Part shown: positions 18,204 through 27,251 of the stretch, one piece after another
How positions within the stretch are numbered: the stretch's first letter is position 1
Layout: every line of letters starts with the position of its first letter
Position numbers and translations under genes: made by a program
Source: Alcanivorax jadensis T9
GTDB taxonomy: Bacteria > Pseudomonadota > Gammaproteobacteria > Pseudomonadales > Alcanivoracaceae
DNA: 64,000 nt
Direction of reading: 5' to 3'
NCBI RefSeq assembly: GCF_000756655.1
Contig: NZ_ARXU01000004.1
Location: forward strand, 124,001-188,000
Notes under the pieces: model-generated
Database searches by the model: none
What the model saw: only the letters and a program-made list of their open reading frames with translations
What the model was told of the DNA's origin: nothing

Positions 18204-19277
18204 ATGGCTTATCTCTGGTGTGACAACAGCGACGACATCTCCTCCTGGCGGTCCGGGCTGGCGGCGACAACGCCCCTCTACCTGGACACCGAATTCATGC
18301 GCGAGCGCACCTTCTGGCCGCAACTGGCCCTGGTGCAGGTTCACGATGGTGAGCAGATCCGGCTGATCGATACCACCAAGGCGAGCGGTTCGGATCTGGC
18401 GCCTCTGTTCCAGCAGCACACCCTGGTGATGCATGCCTGTTCCGAGGATCTGGAGGCTATTGCGGCGTTCAGCGGCGACTACCCGGCGGCCATCGAAGAT
18501 ACCCAGATCGCCGCTGCCCTCACCGGCGAGGACATGCAGCTGGGCTACCAGAGGGTGGTGCAAATGCTGCTCGGGGTGGACTTGCCCAAGGGTGCTACCC
18601 GCACCAACTGGCTCAAGCGACCGCTCAGCCAGGAGCAGTTGCTCTATGCCGAGGATGATGTGAAATATCTGCCCGAGGTGACGGATATCCTGCGTGGTCG
18701 GTTGGTAAATCTGGGCCGTGAGAGCTGGTGGCGGGAAGAGTGTGAGCGGCTGCTGGCCCAGGCCCAGGCGGTAACCGCCCCGGAAAAGGCCTGGCGCAAT
18801 GTGAAAGGTGCCGGCCTGCTGCAGGGTCAGGCCTTGGCGGTGCTGGCGGTGCTGAGCCCCTGGCGGGATCGCATGGCCCGGGAGCGGGATCTACCCAAGG
18901 GCTTTGTGCTCAAGGATGCCCAGCTACTGGACCTGGCTCGCTCCAGCCGCAGTGATCGGGGTTTGTTTTCGGAGCTGGGCCTGCATCCCAAGGTAGTCCG
19001 CCGGGATGGTGATACCATTCTGGCATTACTGGAAGAGGGTCGGCTCGGCACGCCGCCGGAGCCGTTGCCGGGGCCGCCGGATGCTCACCAGAAAAAACTG
19101 GCCAAGATCCTGCGTAAACGGGTCGGTGAGATTGCCGAGTCCATGAACATGAAACCGGATGTACTGATGCGCCGCCGCTGGCTGGAGTCCCTGATTCGTC
19201 ATCCCGATCAGGTGCCCGAGCCACTCACTGGCTGGCGCCATGATATTGTCACCAGGCCCTTACTGGAGTTGCTTTGA
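18204..19277 (+). CDS. rnd: Ribonuclease D
   Basis: 3'-5' exoribonuclease of tRNA maturation. 357 residues. DEDD motifs: YLDTEF (D28, E30), the middle [10 protein letters not shown] with its Asp, and the third block [11 protein letters not shown] with Tyr and Asp. The C-terminal half holds HRDC-type helical domains. Its stop overlaps the ycgL start (TGATG). Gene order rnd-ycgL-ycgN is conserved in Pseudomonas and relatives. Confidence 0.96.
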   Translation: MAYLWCDNSDDISSWRSGLAATTPLYLDTEFMRERTFWPQLALVQVHDGEQIRLIDTTKASGSDLAPLFQQHTLVMHACSEDLEAIAAFSGDYPAAIEDTQIAAALTGEDMQLGYQRVVQMLLGVDLPKGATRTNWLKRPLSQEQLLYAEDDVKYLPEVTDILRGRLVNLGRESWWREECERLLAQAQAVTAPEKAWRNVKGAGLLQGQALAVLAVLSPWRDRMARERDLPKGFVLKDAQLLDLARSSRSDRGLFSELGLHPKVVRRDGDTILALLEEGRLGTPPEPLPGPPDAHQKKLAKILRKRVGEIAESMNMKPDVLMRRRWLESLIRHPDQVPEPLTGWRHDIVTRPLLELL

Positions 19278-19582
19278 TGTTGAAGGGCAAGCTGTTCTGC
19301 TCGATCTATAAAAGCCGCCGCAAGGCTGGCATGTACCTGTATGTGGATCGGCAAAAGGGAACCGGAGATCTGCCCGATGTGCTGTTGAAGCAGTTTGGCA
19401 AGCCGGTGCATGTGAGCGATATGATTCTCAGCCCGGACCGGCCGTTGGCCCGGGCCGAAGTGGGCAGAGTGATGGATGACATCCGCATCAAGGGGTTTTA
19501 CCTGCAAATGCCGCCGCCACCGGATGAGGACATGTTCATGGCCGATGGCCACCCGGATAAACCGGCAGGGCCGGATGCCTGA
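19277..19582 (+). CDS. ycgL: YcgL family protein
   Basis: 101-residue protein of the YcgL family, whose role is not established. It begins [20 protein letters not shown] and has the conserved [25 protein letters not shown] block. ATG 19277 overlaps the rnd stop, and its 3' end overlaps the ycgN start by eight bases. This fits one transcript. Confidence 0.93.
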   Translation: MLKGKLFCSIYKSRRKAGMYLYVDRQKGTGDLPDVLLKQFGKPVHVSDMILSPDRPLARAEVGRVMDDIRIKGFYLQMPPPPDEDMFMADGHPDKPAGPDA

Positions 19583-20027
19583 GAAGGGCTTGCGTGAACG
19601 TTTCTGGGAGCTGCCTCTGGGGGAGTTGTCGAAACCGGAGTGGGAAGCGCTGTGTGACGGCTGTGGCCGTTGCTGTCTGGTGAAGTTGCAGGATGAGGAC
19701 AGTGGCGAGCTGGCCTTCACGAATCTGGCCTGTCGTTATCTGGATAGCCAGAAATGCCAGTGCCGGGTGTACGATACTCGCTTTAGCAAGGTGCCCGATT
19801 GCATCCAGGTCACCGAAGCGGTGGCACGCAATACCGCCTGGCTGCCGTCCACTTGCGCCTACCGGCTGCGTGCCCATGGCCAGCCATTACCCGAATGGCA
19901 TCCGCTGATCAGCGGGGAGCCGGGCACGGTCAGGCAGGCAGGAATCAGTGTGGCGGGGCGCGTGGTCTCCGAGCAGCTTGTGCACGAAGATGATTGGGAA
20001 GAGCATATTATTCACTGGATAGAGTAG
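19575..20027 (+). CDS. ycgN: YcgN family cysteine-cluster protein (UPF0260)
   Basis: 150 residues with CDGCGRCC near residue 30, followed by further conserved cysteines ([25 protein letters not shown]). This is the zinc/iron-chelating CxxCxxCC family. The biochemical role is not known. ATG 19575 lies within the end of ycgL. It is the last gene of the rnd group. Confidence 0.93.
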   Translation: MPEKGLRERFWELPLGELSKPEWEALCDGCGRCCLVKLQDEDSGELAFTNLACRYLDSQKCQCRVYDTRFSKVPDCIQVTEAVARNTAWLPSTCAYRLRAHGQPLPEWHPLISGEPGTVRQAGISVAGRVVSEQLVHEDDWEEHIIHWIE

Positions 20028-20092
20028 GACGTTTCAGCTGGGCTCAGTGTGGCCTGCTTTATCTCTGATACCTGAACCGGATGGGAGTCATT

Positions 20093-20440
20093 GTGACAAC
20101 ACAAGCGTATATGTGGGGCTGGTTGGCGTACTTGTTGGGCTGTGTGGGCGTGCTCTTCGTCTGGTGGTGGCTGACCCGGCCGCTGGCCGTCTGGGCCAAG
20201 GTACCGTTGCGTATCCTGCTGACAGCGCTGCTACTGACCCCCTGGTCGGTATCACCGCAGCATGATGAATGGGCGCCGGCCTGGGTGGTGACGCTGTTCG
20301 ACGGACTGGCCCAGGAAGATGTGAGCCTGTGGCGTGCCGGTGGTCCACTGTTGGCCATGCTGGTGGTGGCCCTGATCGTGGCGGCGCTGGAGTTATGGCG
20401 TCAACGTCGCAAGCACAGCGTTGGAGTCGCTGAACAATGA
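20093..20440 (+). CDS. Small membrane protein of unknown function
   Basis: About 115 residues with three predicted hydrophobic segments (residues about 7-27, 40-53, and 84-100) and a basic C-terminal tail (LWRQRRKHS). I do not recognise the family. GTG 20093 is preferred since GGGAG sits five bases upstream; ATG 20081 lacks an SD. Its last four bases overlap the ATG of the HIT gene, so the two are translationally coupled. Confidence 0.75.
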   Translation: MTTQAYMWGWLAYLLGCVGVLFVWWWLTRPLAVWAKVPLRILLTALLLTPWSVSPQHDEWAPAWVVTLFDGLAQEDVSLWRAGGPLLAMLVVALIVAALELWRQRRKHSVGVAEQ

Positions 20441-20913
20441 GCGACTGCATTTTCTGCCAGATCCGCGACGGCAAACTGCCCGCCAGCGTGGTGTACGAGG
20501 ATGAGCGGGCCATGGTCATTCTGGATCTGTTTCCGATCCGCGAAGCCCATTGCCTGGTGATTCCAAAGACCCATGCGCCCCTGCTGGAACAACTGGATAG
20601 CTCCTTGACGCATCACCTGATGGACCTGGCGCGCCGTACCATCATGGCCCAGAAAAAGGCCGGATTGGCGGTGAGGGCTCATAACGTGGTGGTCAATGAT
20701 GGCCGCGAAGCCAACCAGCACGTGCCCCACGTTCATGTGCACGTGATCCCCCGCCGCGGTGGCGACACCCTGGCGACTGCCTTCACCTGGGCAACCCGAC
20801 TGCTCAACGTCTTCGGCCTGGCCCGCCGCCGCAAACGACTGGATCGGCTGGCTGGCCTGCTGGGCGAACATTTTCCGGAAGCAGCTAAGTCGTTAACAAT
20901 TAATAGTGAATAG
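20437..20913 (+). CDS. HIT family protein
   Basis: 158-residue nucleotide-binding hydrolase/transferase of the histidine-triad superfamily. It has the N-terminal CIFCQI motif and the triad H98-V-H100-V-H102-V-I. Substrate is not predictable; many members hydrolyse adenosine phosphoramidates or dinucleoside polyphosphates. The protein is longer than Hint (about 115) because of a basic C-terminal extension. Its last codons (SLTINSE) come from a repeat-like AT-rich sequence that also supplies the stop. Confidence 0.92.
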   Translation: MSDCIFCQIRDGKLPASVVYEDERAMVILDLFPIREAHCLVIPKTHAPLLEQLDSSLTHHLMDLARRTIMAQKKAGLAVRAHNVVVNDGREANQHVPHVHVHVIPRRGGDTLATAFTWATRLLNVFGLARRRKRLDRLAGLLGEHFPEAAKSLTINSE

Positions 20914-20952
20914 TTAACAGCGTCGCGAGTTGGCGGTGTTTGATCTGCAAGG

Positions 20953-20990
20953 AAAAAGGCCGCGCCCATTCAGTGGGCGCGGCTTTTTTT
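20953..20990. terminator. Bidirectional terminator
   Basis: AAAAAGGCCGCGCCCA/TGGGCGCGGCTTTTTTT stem with flanking A and T runs, between the convergent HIT and methyltransferase genes. Confidence 0.93.
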
Positions 20991-21038
20991 GGTAAAACAG
21001 ACTGGATAGCGTTGTTTCTGATTGCAGCCTGAGACTGT

Positions 21039-21782
21039 TCACTGTTTGCGCCAGGCACGCACCCGCAATGGCCATCGAACCGTGCGCTGTGTATTCCCCC
21101 AGGCTTGTCTTAGCCTTGGTGCGAAGTCGTCCAGCGGGTTCTCCCCGGCTCGGGCGGCCTGAACCAGAGCGGACCAGGTGTCCAGATAGCCGAGCATGTC
21201 GGTGGCGGACCAGCTAAGGCTGATGGTGTCACCAGGGTAGGGCAGTGCCGGCCAGGGCAGATCGGCGTCCGGGTAGCCGGCGATCACCTGGGCCCTTTCA
21301 GGGGGCCACCAGGGCGCTAGCGGGCCGTCGTGAAAGTCCCGGATCATGCCTTCCAGTCCTGTCACCTCACAGATCCCGTAACTGATCAATGCCAGCAAGC
21401 CGTTGGGGCGCAGGGTGCGTTCCGCTTCAGCCTGAAAGGCAGCTTGATCAAACCAGTGGTAAGCCTGGGCGACGCTAATCAGGTCCAGACTGGCGTCTGC
21501 CAGCGGTAATCGATGGGCCATGCTGCACAGATAGTGGCTTCGCGAGGCAGGGGCTGCCAGCAACTGTTCATGGCTGATGTCTGCACCTAGCACCTGACGG
21601 AACCAGGGCTCCAGGGCCCGGCTGGCTTGTCCGCTGCCACAGCCCAAATCCAGGGCACGATCATGGCCAGCACTCTGACTGCTCAGCCATTGGAAAAGGG
21701 AAGGAGGGTAGTTGGGGCGAAACTGCTGGTATTGACTGCCGCGCTGAAACAGCGATTCAGTCACTGAAGAAACCGTCGTCAT
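21039..21782 (-). CDS. Class I SAM-dependent methyltransferase
   Basis: 247 residues. Motif I LDLGCGSGQAS is at residues 44-54, followed by VLGADIS and the core LISVAQAYHWFD typical of the methyltransferase-11 family. The acceptor is unknown. ATG 21782 lies inside the end of the PilZ gene (26-base overlap), so the two are probably co-translated. The C-terminal lysine-glutamine codons abut a repeat-like CACTGTTT sequence. Confidence 0.88.
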   Translation of the reverse strand: MTTVSSVTESLFQRGSQYQQFRPNYPPSLFQWLSSQSAGHDRALDLGCGSGQASRALEPWFRQVLGADISHEQLLAAPASRSHYLCSMAHRLPLADASLDLISVAQAYHWFDQAAFQAEAERTLRPNGLLALISYGICEVTGLEGMIRDFHDGPLAPWWPPERAQVIAGYPDADLPWPALPYPGDTISLSWSATDMLGYLDTWSALVQAARAGENPLDDFAPRLRQAWGNTQRTVRWPLRVRAWRKQ

Positions 21783-22119
21783 CGAAGTGGGCAGCCCACA
21801 GTCGACCATCCGCTCGTTCCAGATCCAGAGCTATACCCGCCAGGAGCTGGCCTTCCGGAGCCGCACACCAGGCGACAGTGCCGTAGAGATGGTAAGTGCC
21901 GTGCTCTTCGAGCAGGGCCACCCACAGCTCCACATCGGTATTGGGCTTGATCGGCGCCGGCAGCTCAATGCTGATGCCCGCTAGAGAGACATCGTGTGTG
22001 GTCAGATACAGACGATCAGCGGGATCCAGAGAGCCTGACTGGCTGGGTAGCAGGGTTAGCGCCAGGTTTTCTTCACGTGAGGTGCGGGGGAAGCGACGAT
22101 TGTCCATTGCCGTTGCCAT
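21757..22119 (-). CDS. PilZ domain protein, c-di-GMP-binding
   Basis: 120-residue stand-alone PilZ domain. Both c-di-GMP motifs are visible: RRFPR at residues 8-12 (RxxxR) and D43-VS-L-A-G48 (DxSxxG). It is therefore likely to bind the second messenger, probably relaying to a partner protein. It sits between a small membrane protein and a methyltransferase on one transcript. ATG 22119 is taken; ATG 22107 is an alternative. Confidence 0.87.
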   Translation of the reverse strand: MATAMDNRRFPRTSREENLALTLLPSQSGSLDPADRLYLTTHDVSLAGISIELPAPIKPNTDVELWVALLEEHGTYHLYGTVAWCAAPEGQLLAGIALDLERADGRLWAAHFDDDGFFSD

Positions 22120-22124
22120 AGGAT

Positions 22125-22277
22125 TTATCCGTAAATCATTCTGTCGACGGCATAGGCGGCAATCGCCATGGTGGCGACTACCCCTGCCAGGAACAGCAGG
22201 AACAGCAGGGCGGGTTTAACCGTTTTCGGCAAGGGTTCGGTTTCCCGTGGAGTGCGGGTCTCCTGCGTTTTACTCAT
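22125..22277 (-). CDS. Small single-pass membrane protein
   Basis: 50 residues: a hydrophilic N-terminus (MSKTQETRTPRETEP), one transmembrane helix (PALLFLLFLAGVVATMAIAA) and a short tail. GGGAG lies eight bases before ATG 22277, and the PilZ start follows five bases after its stop. The tight operon spacing supports it as a real gene. I do not recognise the family. Confidence 0.7.
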   Translation of the reverse strand: MSKTQETRTPRETEPLPKTVKPALLFLLFLAGVVATMAIAAYAVDRMIYG

Positions 22278-22394
22278 CAGCCATCTCCCTGATTTGTGTG
22301 GATACTTTACAGTATCAGCTATCCGCCGACGATAGGAAACTGGTATCGAATCAGGCTGCTACTTGAGTGTTGGATTGTCGGCCGAATGCCAGAC

Positions 22395-22425
22395 AAAAAA
22401 GAAGGAGCCCTGAGGCTCCTTCTTT
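22395..22425 (-). terminator. Terminator of the TRAP operon
   Basis: Stem GAAGGAGCC/GGCTCCTTC with an A run on one side that becomes a T run downstream on the minus strand. It lies just past the permease stop codon at 22450. Confidence 0.9.
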
Positions 22426-22449
22426 GGTGGGTTGAGATCAGCGCGGAAT

Positions 22450-24780
22450 TTAGCCGCCAATCTCGATCTTCTGGAACATGTACTCATGCACCGAATCGGA
22501 CATCAACGGTAGATAAGATACCAGCAGCAGCGCTGTCAGCATCACCGCGATGGGAAGCAGGAACTTCTCATAGCGACGGAAGAAGCTGCCTTCCTTCAGC
22601 TTGGCCGATTCTACCTCGGCTTCGCCGACTACCTGTCTCGTCAGCAAGTGGTTGAGTGCCACCGGTGGTGACAGATAACCCAGCTCAAAGGCTACCAGGG
22701 TAATCATCCAGAAGTGCAGCGGCGCAATGCCGTTGTCGAAGGCTATCTGTGCAATGGTGGCATTCACCAGGATCACCGCCCCGTAGGGGTCCATGATCAT
22801 GCCGATGATCACCATGGTCACTACCAGCAGGGTCATGGCGAGCCAGACGTTGGCGAAGGTTTCCGGCAGGTTCTCCATGACACCGGAGCGCTCAATGATG
22901 CCGCCTACGCTTACGGACAGTGCCATCAGCATCAGCAGGGCACCAATATGGCCGGTGGTCTCGTTGGTGGCAAAACGCAGAGAGGTCTCCAGTTTTTCGC
23001 CAACCCCTTTCTCCGGTTCGTAATGGGTGTCGATATGCGGCTTTTTAATGAAGTACTGCAGCAATACCGCACCCCCGAGGAACAGGTTGCGCCACAACAG
23101 CCCCCAGAACAGGGACTCCAGATCCTCGGCGGAGGTGCCGGTGGGAATATTGCCAGCTTCCAGCATCGCATTGATGCCTACCAGGTTGTACATGGAGTAC
23201 GCCAGGAGAGGAACCAGTACCACAGTAAACAAATGCAGGGATTTAGTGCTCAATTTCTCGTAGATGAGAATGGAAAGCAGCATTACCGGCAGGATGATTG
23301 GTGCATAGTTTTCGTTAAGCTCGGTATCCAGCAGGTCCCGGAAGAACACCAGCACCGTACCCATGATGATCACATAGGGCAGCAGTGGAACCAGGCGCTT
23401 GATGCTGGCCGGCACGGCTTCGGAGAAGGGGGCAATTCGGGCCGCTTCGGTCCGCGCAAACTGGCTGTAGATGAAGAACAGCAGCAGCGACAGGCCGAAG
23501 ATCTTCAAGCCTGAGGTGAACAGTTCGTCCGTGGTTACGGAGTTGTTCAGGGCGGCAATGATGACCACCAGCAGACAGGGACGCAGTACCACACCCATGG
23601 AACCTGACATGGCAGTGGCAGCAAGAGCCAGCTGCTTGCGGGCGCCGGCACGGATCAGCTCGTTGTAGATAGTGGCACCGGCAGCAATAACGAAGATACC
23701 GGAGGCGCCGGTAAAGGCGGTAGGAATCGCAGTAACGGCGAGTACCACAAAGCACATCAGTTCCGGGGACATTTTCCACGGACGTAGTACATCAAACACC
23801 AGATGGGCCATCTTGGTCTGGCGCAGCATCATACCGATCCAGATGTACAGAGCCAGGCTCAGGAACAGGGTGGACAGTTCCATCATCATGCCCAGGTAGA
23901 CACTGATACCGTGGTAATAGCCCTGGCTGACGAACTGGATGCCTGCGGTGATACACATGAAGCTGTACAGCGGAATGGTCAGCAGGGCTTTGCCCCAGCT
24001 ACCGCCTTCTTCCAGATCCTTGGGGGGCTTGACCAACTGCCAGAGCGCGGCCAGGGACAGCAACGCGAAACCGGCGATCCAGAACTGGTGAAGATAGAAG
24101 TGGTTGACCTGAACCCCGTCGGCCATGGCGCTGACTTCTTCGCCACGGTAAATCCAGGCAGACATCAGCAACATCACATTGGCGGAAAGCTGGCCAAGAC
24201 TGGAAACGAAATGGTCCTTGCGGGTCTGTGCCGGACGCAGGGAAATATGGTGACGTGTCAGGGTGGCTGTGGCAGCACAGATAATCACCAGAATACAGAG
24301 CAGCAGTCGCTTGTAGTGGCCTAGCGTGGTCACGATCTTGGCCACACCGCCTTCCAGGGTCCGGAATGCAATGACCCCAGGGGTCACTTTCTCCTGCACC
24401 ATGGTGTAGGTGGCCCATTTCTCGCGGCAAATCTGCTGCGAGGATTCCAGCGAAGTACGCAGGGCGTCTTCATTGACCTCGGTGCCGAACATGCCGGCAA
24501 GAGGGTCATCTGCCATCTGTTGTTTCTTTCTGATGATGGCTTTTTCCAGCTGTTCATCAATATTGGCGTCTGGATTACAGGTCGGCTCCTGGAGAATGCC
24601 AGCACCCCGTAACTGGAAGTAGCCTTCCCAGGTATTTTCACCAATTTTCAGCAATTGAGAGTGAATGACTTCCCCTGACGCGAGAAATACCGTCAGCAAC
24701 AGGAGAATCAGGGTTGGTAGCGATGACAACCATTCACCGACGGAACGGTTCGCCACTTTCATAGAAGAAGGTTTGTCCAT
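22450..24780 (-). CDS. TRAP transporter fused small and large permease (DctQM)
   Basis: About 776 residues, longer than usual QM fusions. The C-terminal 430 residues are DctM-like: TAIPTAFTGASGIFVIAAGATIY, GSMGVVLRPCLLVV, and a late LGYLSPPVALN close to the family LGLITPPVG motif. The N-terminal part is DctQ-like but carries an unusual hydrophilic insert of about 110 residues between TM1 and TM2 (residues about 40-150), with two cysteines, likely periplasmic. It would drive sodium-coupled uptake with a periplasmic receptor. ATG 24780 (MDKPSS) is chosen; ATG 24858 is upstream but would add an unlikely leader. The receptor and lipoprotein genes lie upstream. Confidence 0.88.
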   Translation of the reverse strand: MDKPSSMKVANRSVGEWLSSLPTLILLLLTVFLASGEVIHSQLLKIGENTWEGYFQLRGAGILQEPTCNPDANIDEQLEKAIIRKKQQMADDPLAGMFGTEVNEDALRTSLESSQQICREKWATYTMVQEKVTPGVIAFRTLEGGVAKIVTTLGHYKRLLLCILVIICAATATLTRHHISLRPAQTRKDHFVSSLGQLSANVMLLMSAWIYRGEEVSAMADGVQVNHFYLHQFWIAGFALLSLAALWQLVKPPKDLEEGGSWGKALLTIPLYSFMCITAGIQFVSQGYYHGISVYLGMMMELSTLFLSLALYIWIGMMLRQTKMAHLVFDVLRPWKMSPELMCFVVLAVTAIPTAFTGASGIFVIAAGATIYNELIRAGARKQLALAATAMSGSMGVVLRPCLLVVIIAALNNSVTTDELFTSGLKIFGLSLLLFFIYSQFARTEAARIAPFSEAVPASIKRLVPLLPYVIIMGTVLVFFRDLLDTELNENYAPIILPVMLLSILIYEKLSTKSLHLFTVVLVPLLAYSMYNLVGINAMLEAGNIPTGTSAEDLESLFWGLLWRNLFLGGAVLLQYFIKKPHIDTHYEPEKGVGEKLETSLRFATNETTGHIGALLMLMALSVSVGGIIERSGVMENLPETFANVWLAMTLLVVTMVIIGMIMDPYGAVILVNATIAQIAFDNGIAPLHFWMITLVAFELGYLSPPVALNHLLTRQVVGEAEVESAKLKEGSFFRRYEKFLLPIAVMLTALLLVSYLPLMSDSVHEYMFQKIEIGG

Positions 24781-24927
24781 TGTGCACCCGGTTATTGTTA
24801 TACCGTCTTGGATTGGGGGAAGAGGCAACCCATGGGCCCTCAAAGCCTTTTGCCGCATTCCAGGACAGTGTAAACACCTTGACTACCCGGCAGACGCAGG
24901 CCGGGTGACAGAAGTAGGTTGCTAGGG

Positions 24928-24952
24928 AAAACGGGGCCGCGAGACCCCGCTT
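24928..24952 (-). terminator. Hairpin after the TRAP receptor gene
   Basis: On the minus strand GGGGTC-TCGC-GGCCCC followed by GTTTTCCC. It is a weak terminator or attenuator between the receptor and the permease genes, which would lower permease expression relative to receptor. Confidence 0.6.
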
Positions 24953-24969
24953 GAATCTTTATAGGCTGC

Positions 24970-25983
24970 TTACTCGACCGGATTAACGCATTCCGCGCGG
25001 GAAGGCTCTTCCTTGCAGCGCACCTTGCGCAGCAGGGACATCATGTCCTTGCTGTAAACGCCATCATTGGTCAGTGCAATACGAGCTTCGCGCATCATTT
25101 CGTCATAACGCAGCTTGTCGGCCTCGGGGATGCGAATCCACCACTTCTTGTCGACTTCGTTGTTGGCGTTCTCAATAACGGTCATGGCGCGGTCGAACTG
25201 GCCGAGCATGTACTTACGGGAGCTGTTTGCAAAGCCGTCCGGGAACCGGTCTTTCTTCAGGATCACCTGGGCGGTCAGCTGGCCAAGCACGTAGTCGATC
25301 ATGCCGCCGTCCGGCTGCATGCCCTTGTACAATTCCAGCGCGGAGTAGGCCGCAATGGGGGCAAAGCAGATGTCCACAGAGCCGTTGTTGAAACGGCCGG
25401 AGAAGTTGGTGATATCAGACATTACAGGAGACATGCCAACGCGGGAGGCCATGCTGGCCTGGGCACTGTCGTATTCCAGTACGGCGATGGATTTGCCTGA
25501 CAGTTCGCTCACCGTGTCGATGGTGCGATCTTTCACAAACAGGTATGCGGCACCCATGGGAGCAATGCCACCCACTTCGTATGGACCGGAAACCAGTTTC
25601 TCGTTGATAGACGGGTTGCCGCTGGCCAGCACGGTTATCACGGTGCGCATGGCATCATAGGAGGGGATGGCACCGATGGAGTCCAGGCTGCCGGTGTAGT
25701 TATTGAATTGGCGGCCACGGATACCGGTCAGCACGGCAGCATCACACTGGCCGGCTTTCAGATCCTCGGAGGCGATTTTCTCGTCAGTGTATGGCTTCAG
25801 CTCCAGATCAACACCCCAACCAAGGGCTGCGGTCTTGTAGTCCTTCATGATGTTATAGATGTCACCGTTGGCGCCGATGATGTCAAAAACACACATGGTG
25901 CGCTCTTCAGCGGCCTGGGCGGGGCTGAATGTCAATGCAAGTGCAGCAGTGGCTGCAGTGGTAAACGCCTTAAAATAGCGCAT
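24970..25983 (-). CDS. AdeT/DctP-like periplasmic solute-binding protein (paralogue 2, TRAP-linked)
   Basis: 337 residues: signal peptide (MRYFKAFTTAATAALALTFSPAQA), then family blocks MCVFDIIG, LKAGQCDAAVLTGIRGRQFN, GIAPMGAAYLFVKDR, and C-terminal RKVRCKEEPSRAEC. It lies between the TatT-like lipoprotein and the QM permease, so it should be the P component that captures the substrate. This context is the best evidence in the window for what the AdeT-like family does. ATG 25983 follows AGGAGAC. The receptor-site ligand cannot be read from the sequence. Confidence 0.88.
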   Translation of the reverse strand: MRYFKAFTTAATAALALTFSPAQAAEERTMCVFDIIGANGDIYNIMKDYKTAALGWGVDLELKPYTDEKIASEDLKAGQCDAAVLTGIRGRQFNNYTGSLDSIGAIPSYDAMRTVITVLASGNPSINEKLVSGPYEVGGIAPMGAAYLFVKDRTIDTVSELSGKSIAVLEYDSAQASMASRVGMSPVMSDITNFSGRFNNGSVDICFAPIAAYSALELYKGMQPDGGMIDYVLGQLTAQVILKKDRFPDGFANSSRKYMLGQFDRAMTVIENANNEVDKKWWIRIPEADKLRYDEMMREARIALTNDGVYSKDMMSLLRKVRCKEEPSRAECVNPVE

Positions 25984-26019
25984 GGCATGTCTCCTGGTTA
26001 CTTCTTAATCTAATTCAAA

Positions 26020-26039
26020 GCGGCCCCAAGCGGGGCCGC
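26020..26039 (-). promoter_or_regulatory. Intercistronic hairpin between lipoprotein and receptor
   Basis: Perfect 8-bp stem GCGGCCCC/GGGGCCGC with a four-base loop in the 64-base gap between the two genes. Only a short T stretch follows, so partial termination, RNA processing or 3'-end protection is more likely than full termination. Confidence 0.55.
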
Positions 26040-26047
26040 AAACAGGC

Positions 26048-27076
26048 TTACAGCAAATCGTCAATATTGATCGCCGGTCCAGACTTGGCGGCGTCATCCC
26101 AGAAAGTACCGAGACCACCAATGGGGGTGCGCTTACCGGTATTTTCTGTCCATTCCCGGTCGGAGATGCCAGTAACGATGAAGCCGGCAATGGCATCCAT
26201 CATGGCGTATTCCGGATCCAGGTTTTGGTCGTTGGCGGCAAAGTCACGAATGGCCTTGCGCATACGTTCGTCATCACCCTTGCTGAAGGCGCTCATGGCG
26301 TACAGGGCACTGCCCAGGCGAACGCCACCGTCAAAGCCAGCCTTGGCGGATGCTTCCAGTTCTTTCCATGGCTCGGCATTTGGCGGAGCCAGCATTGGCA
26401 ACAGGTTCCAGACAGCAGCACGGGCACCGCGTGGCACACCCCACCATTTGTCGTTCTCCAGGCACTTCATGTTGCGCTCTACCTTGGCGGCCAGATCGCG
26501 TGGCACACCTACAGCGCCATCGGATGCGCCATCATTGAGCAGGGCCTGGACACCGGAGATGTTGCCGACCATCCACACCAGCTCGTCGAAATCGGTTTTC
26601 AGCTTGGGGCATTCGCCTTCTTTCTGTTCACCAAAGGCGGTGAGCATGTTCTGGTAGGCGGTATACTGTCGCTGCGCTGCGACGGCAGACCAGCGCTTCT
26701 GCTCGATGCGAGCATCCTGAGCTTCGTTCACGTTGCCATCTTTCACAGCACGCATGTAGCGTAACTCGGCATCGATGGCGATCTGTTCGGCACAGGTGGC
26801 GGCCGTGGTGAAGACCATGGCACCCAGCTTCTCGGGATGAGAGCCGACGCGTTCAAAGGCCATCAGCAGCGGGGTCTGGGCTTCGCCGGTGACACAGGCC
26901 ATGCGAACATCGTCAAACGTGAGCATGTAGGGAAGCATCTCGGAGCGGCCGAAGCTGATCAGCACGTCCCCGGTTGTCTTGTAGATGACGCCACAGCCTT
27001 GCAGAGCCAGGATGGCGCCCCCTACCAGGGCCAGACGGGAATGTCGTAGCATTTTTGTCAAGGTCAGAGAACCCAT
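26048..27076 (-). CDS. Lipoprotein resembling TRAP-associated TatT component
   Basis: 342 residues. Signal peptide with lipobox LQGC (Cys28); the residue after Cys is Gly, compatible with outer-membrane sorting. The mature part is helical, with repeated helix pairs of TPR-like character (e.g. DARIEQKRWSAVAAQRQYTAYQNML). This resembles TatT lipoproteins (Treponema Tp0956 type) that trimerise and dock three P subunits. The link is inferred from architecture and from its place as first gene before a receptor and QM permease. ATG 27076 follows AAGGAG. Confidence 0.65.
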   Translation of the reverse strand: MGSLTLTKMLRHSRLALVGGAILALQGCGVIYKTTGDVLISFGRSEMLPYMLTFDDVRMACVTGEAQTPLLMAFERVGSHPEKLGAMVFTTAATCAEQIAIDAELRYMRAVKDGNVNEAQDARIEQKRWSAVAAQRQYTAYQNMLTAFGEQKEGECPKLKTDFDELVWMVGNISGVQALLNDGASDGAVGVPRDLAAKVERNMKCLENDKWWGVPRGARAAVWNLLPMLAPPNAEPWKELEASAKAGFDGGVRLGSALYAMSAFSKGDDERMRKAIRDFAANDQNLDPEYAMMDAIAGFIVTGISDREWTENTGKRTPIGGLGTFWDDAAKSGPAINIDDLL

Positions 27077-27148
27077 TCTATAGCTCCTTGTTATTTTTCT
27101 CGGATTAGCGGATTCAAAGGTACGAAAGTCCGTCTATTGGCACAAGCG

Positions 27149-27201
27149 GCAATTACAAAAAAGCCTGCAAGCAATTACAAACAATAAATTTGCTTTATGA
27201 T
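27149..27201. promoter_or_regulatory. Direct repeats and possible promoter between TRAP operon and kinase-like gene
   Basis: GCAATTACAAA occurs at 27149-27159 and again at 27171-27181, 22 bases apart (two helical turns). A TATGAT (27196-27201) that could be the -10 of the rightward gene follows. The divergent intergenic region is 175 bases, so the repeats could bind a regulator acting on either direction. Confidence 0.4.
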
Positions 27202-27251
27202 GGAATACGTTACGTTGTGCAGCGCACCCACCAGGAAAGTAAGACTTTATT

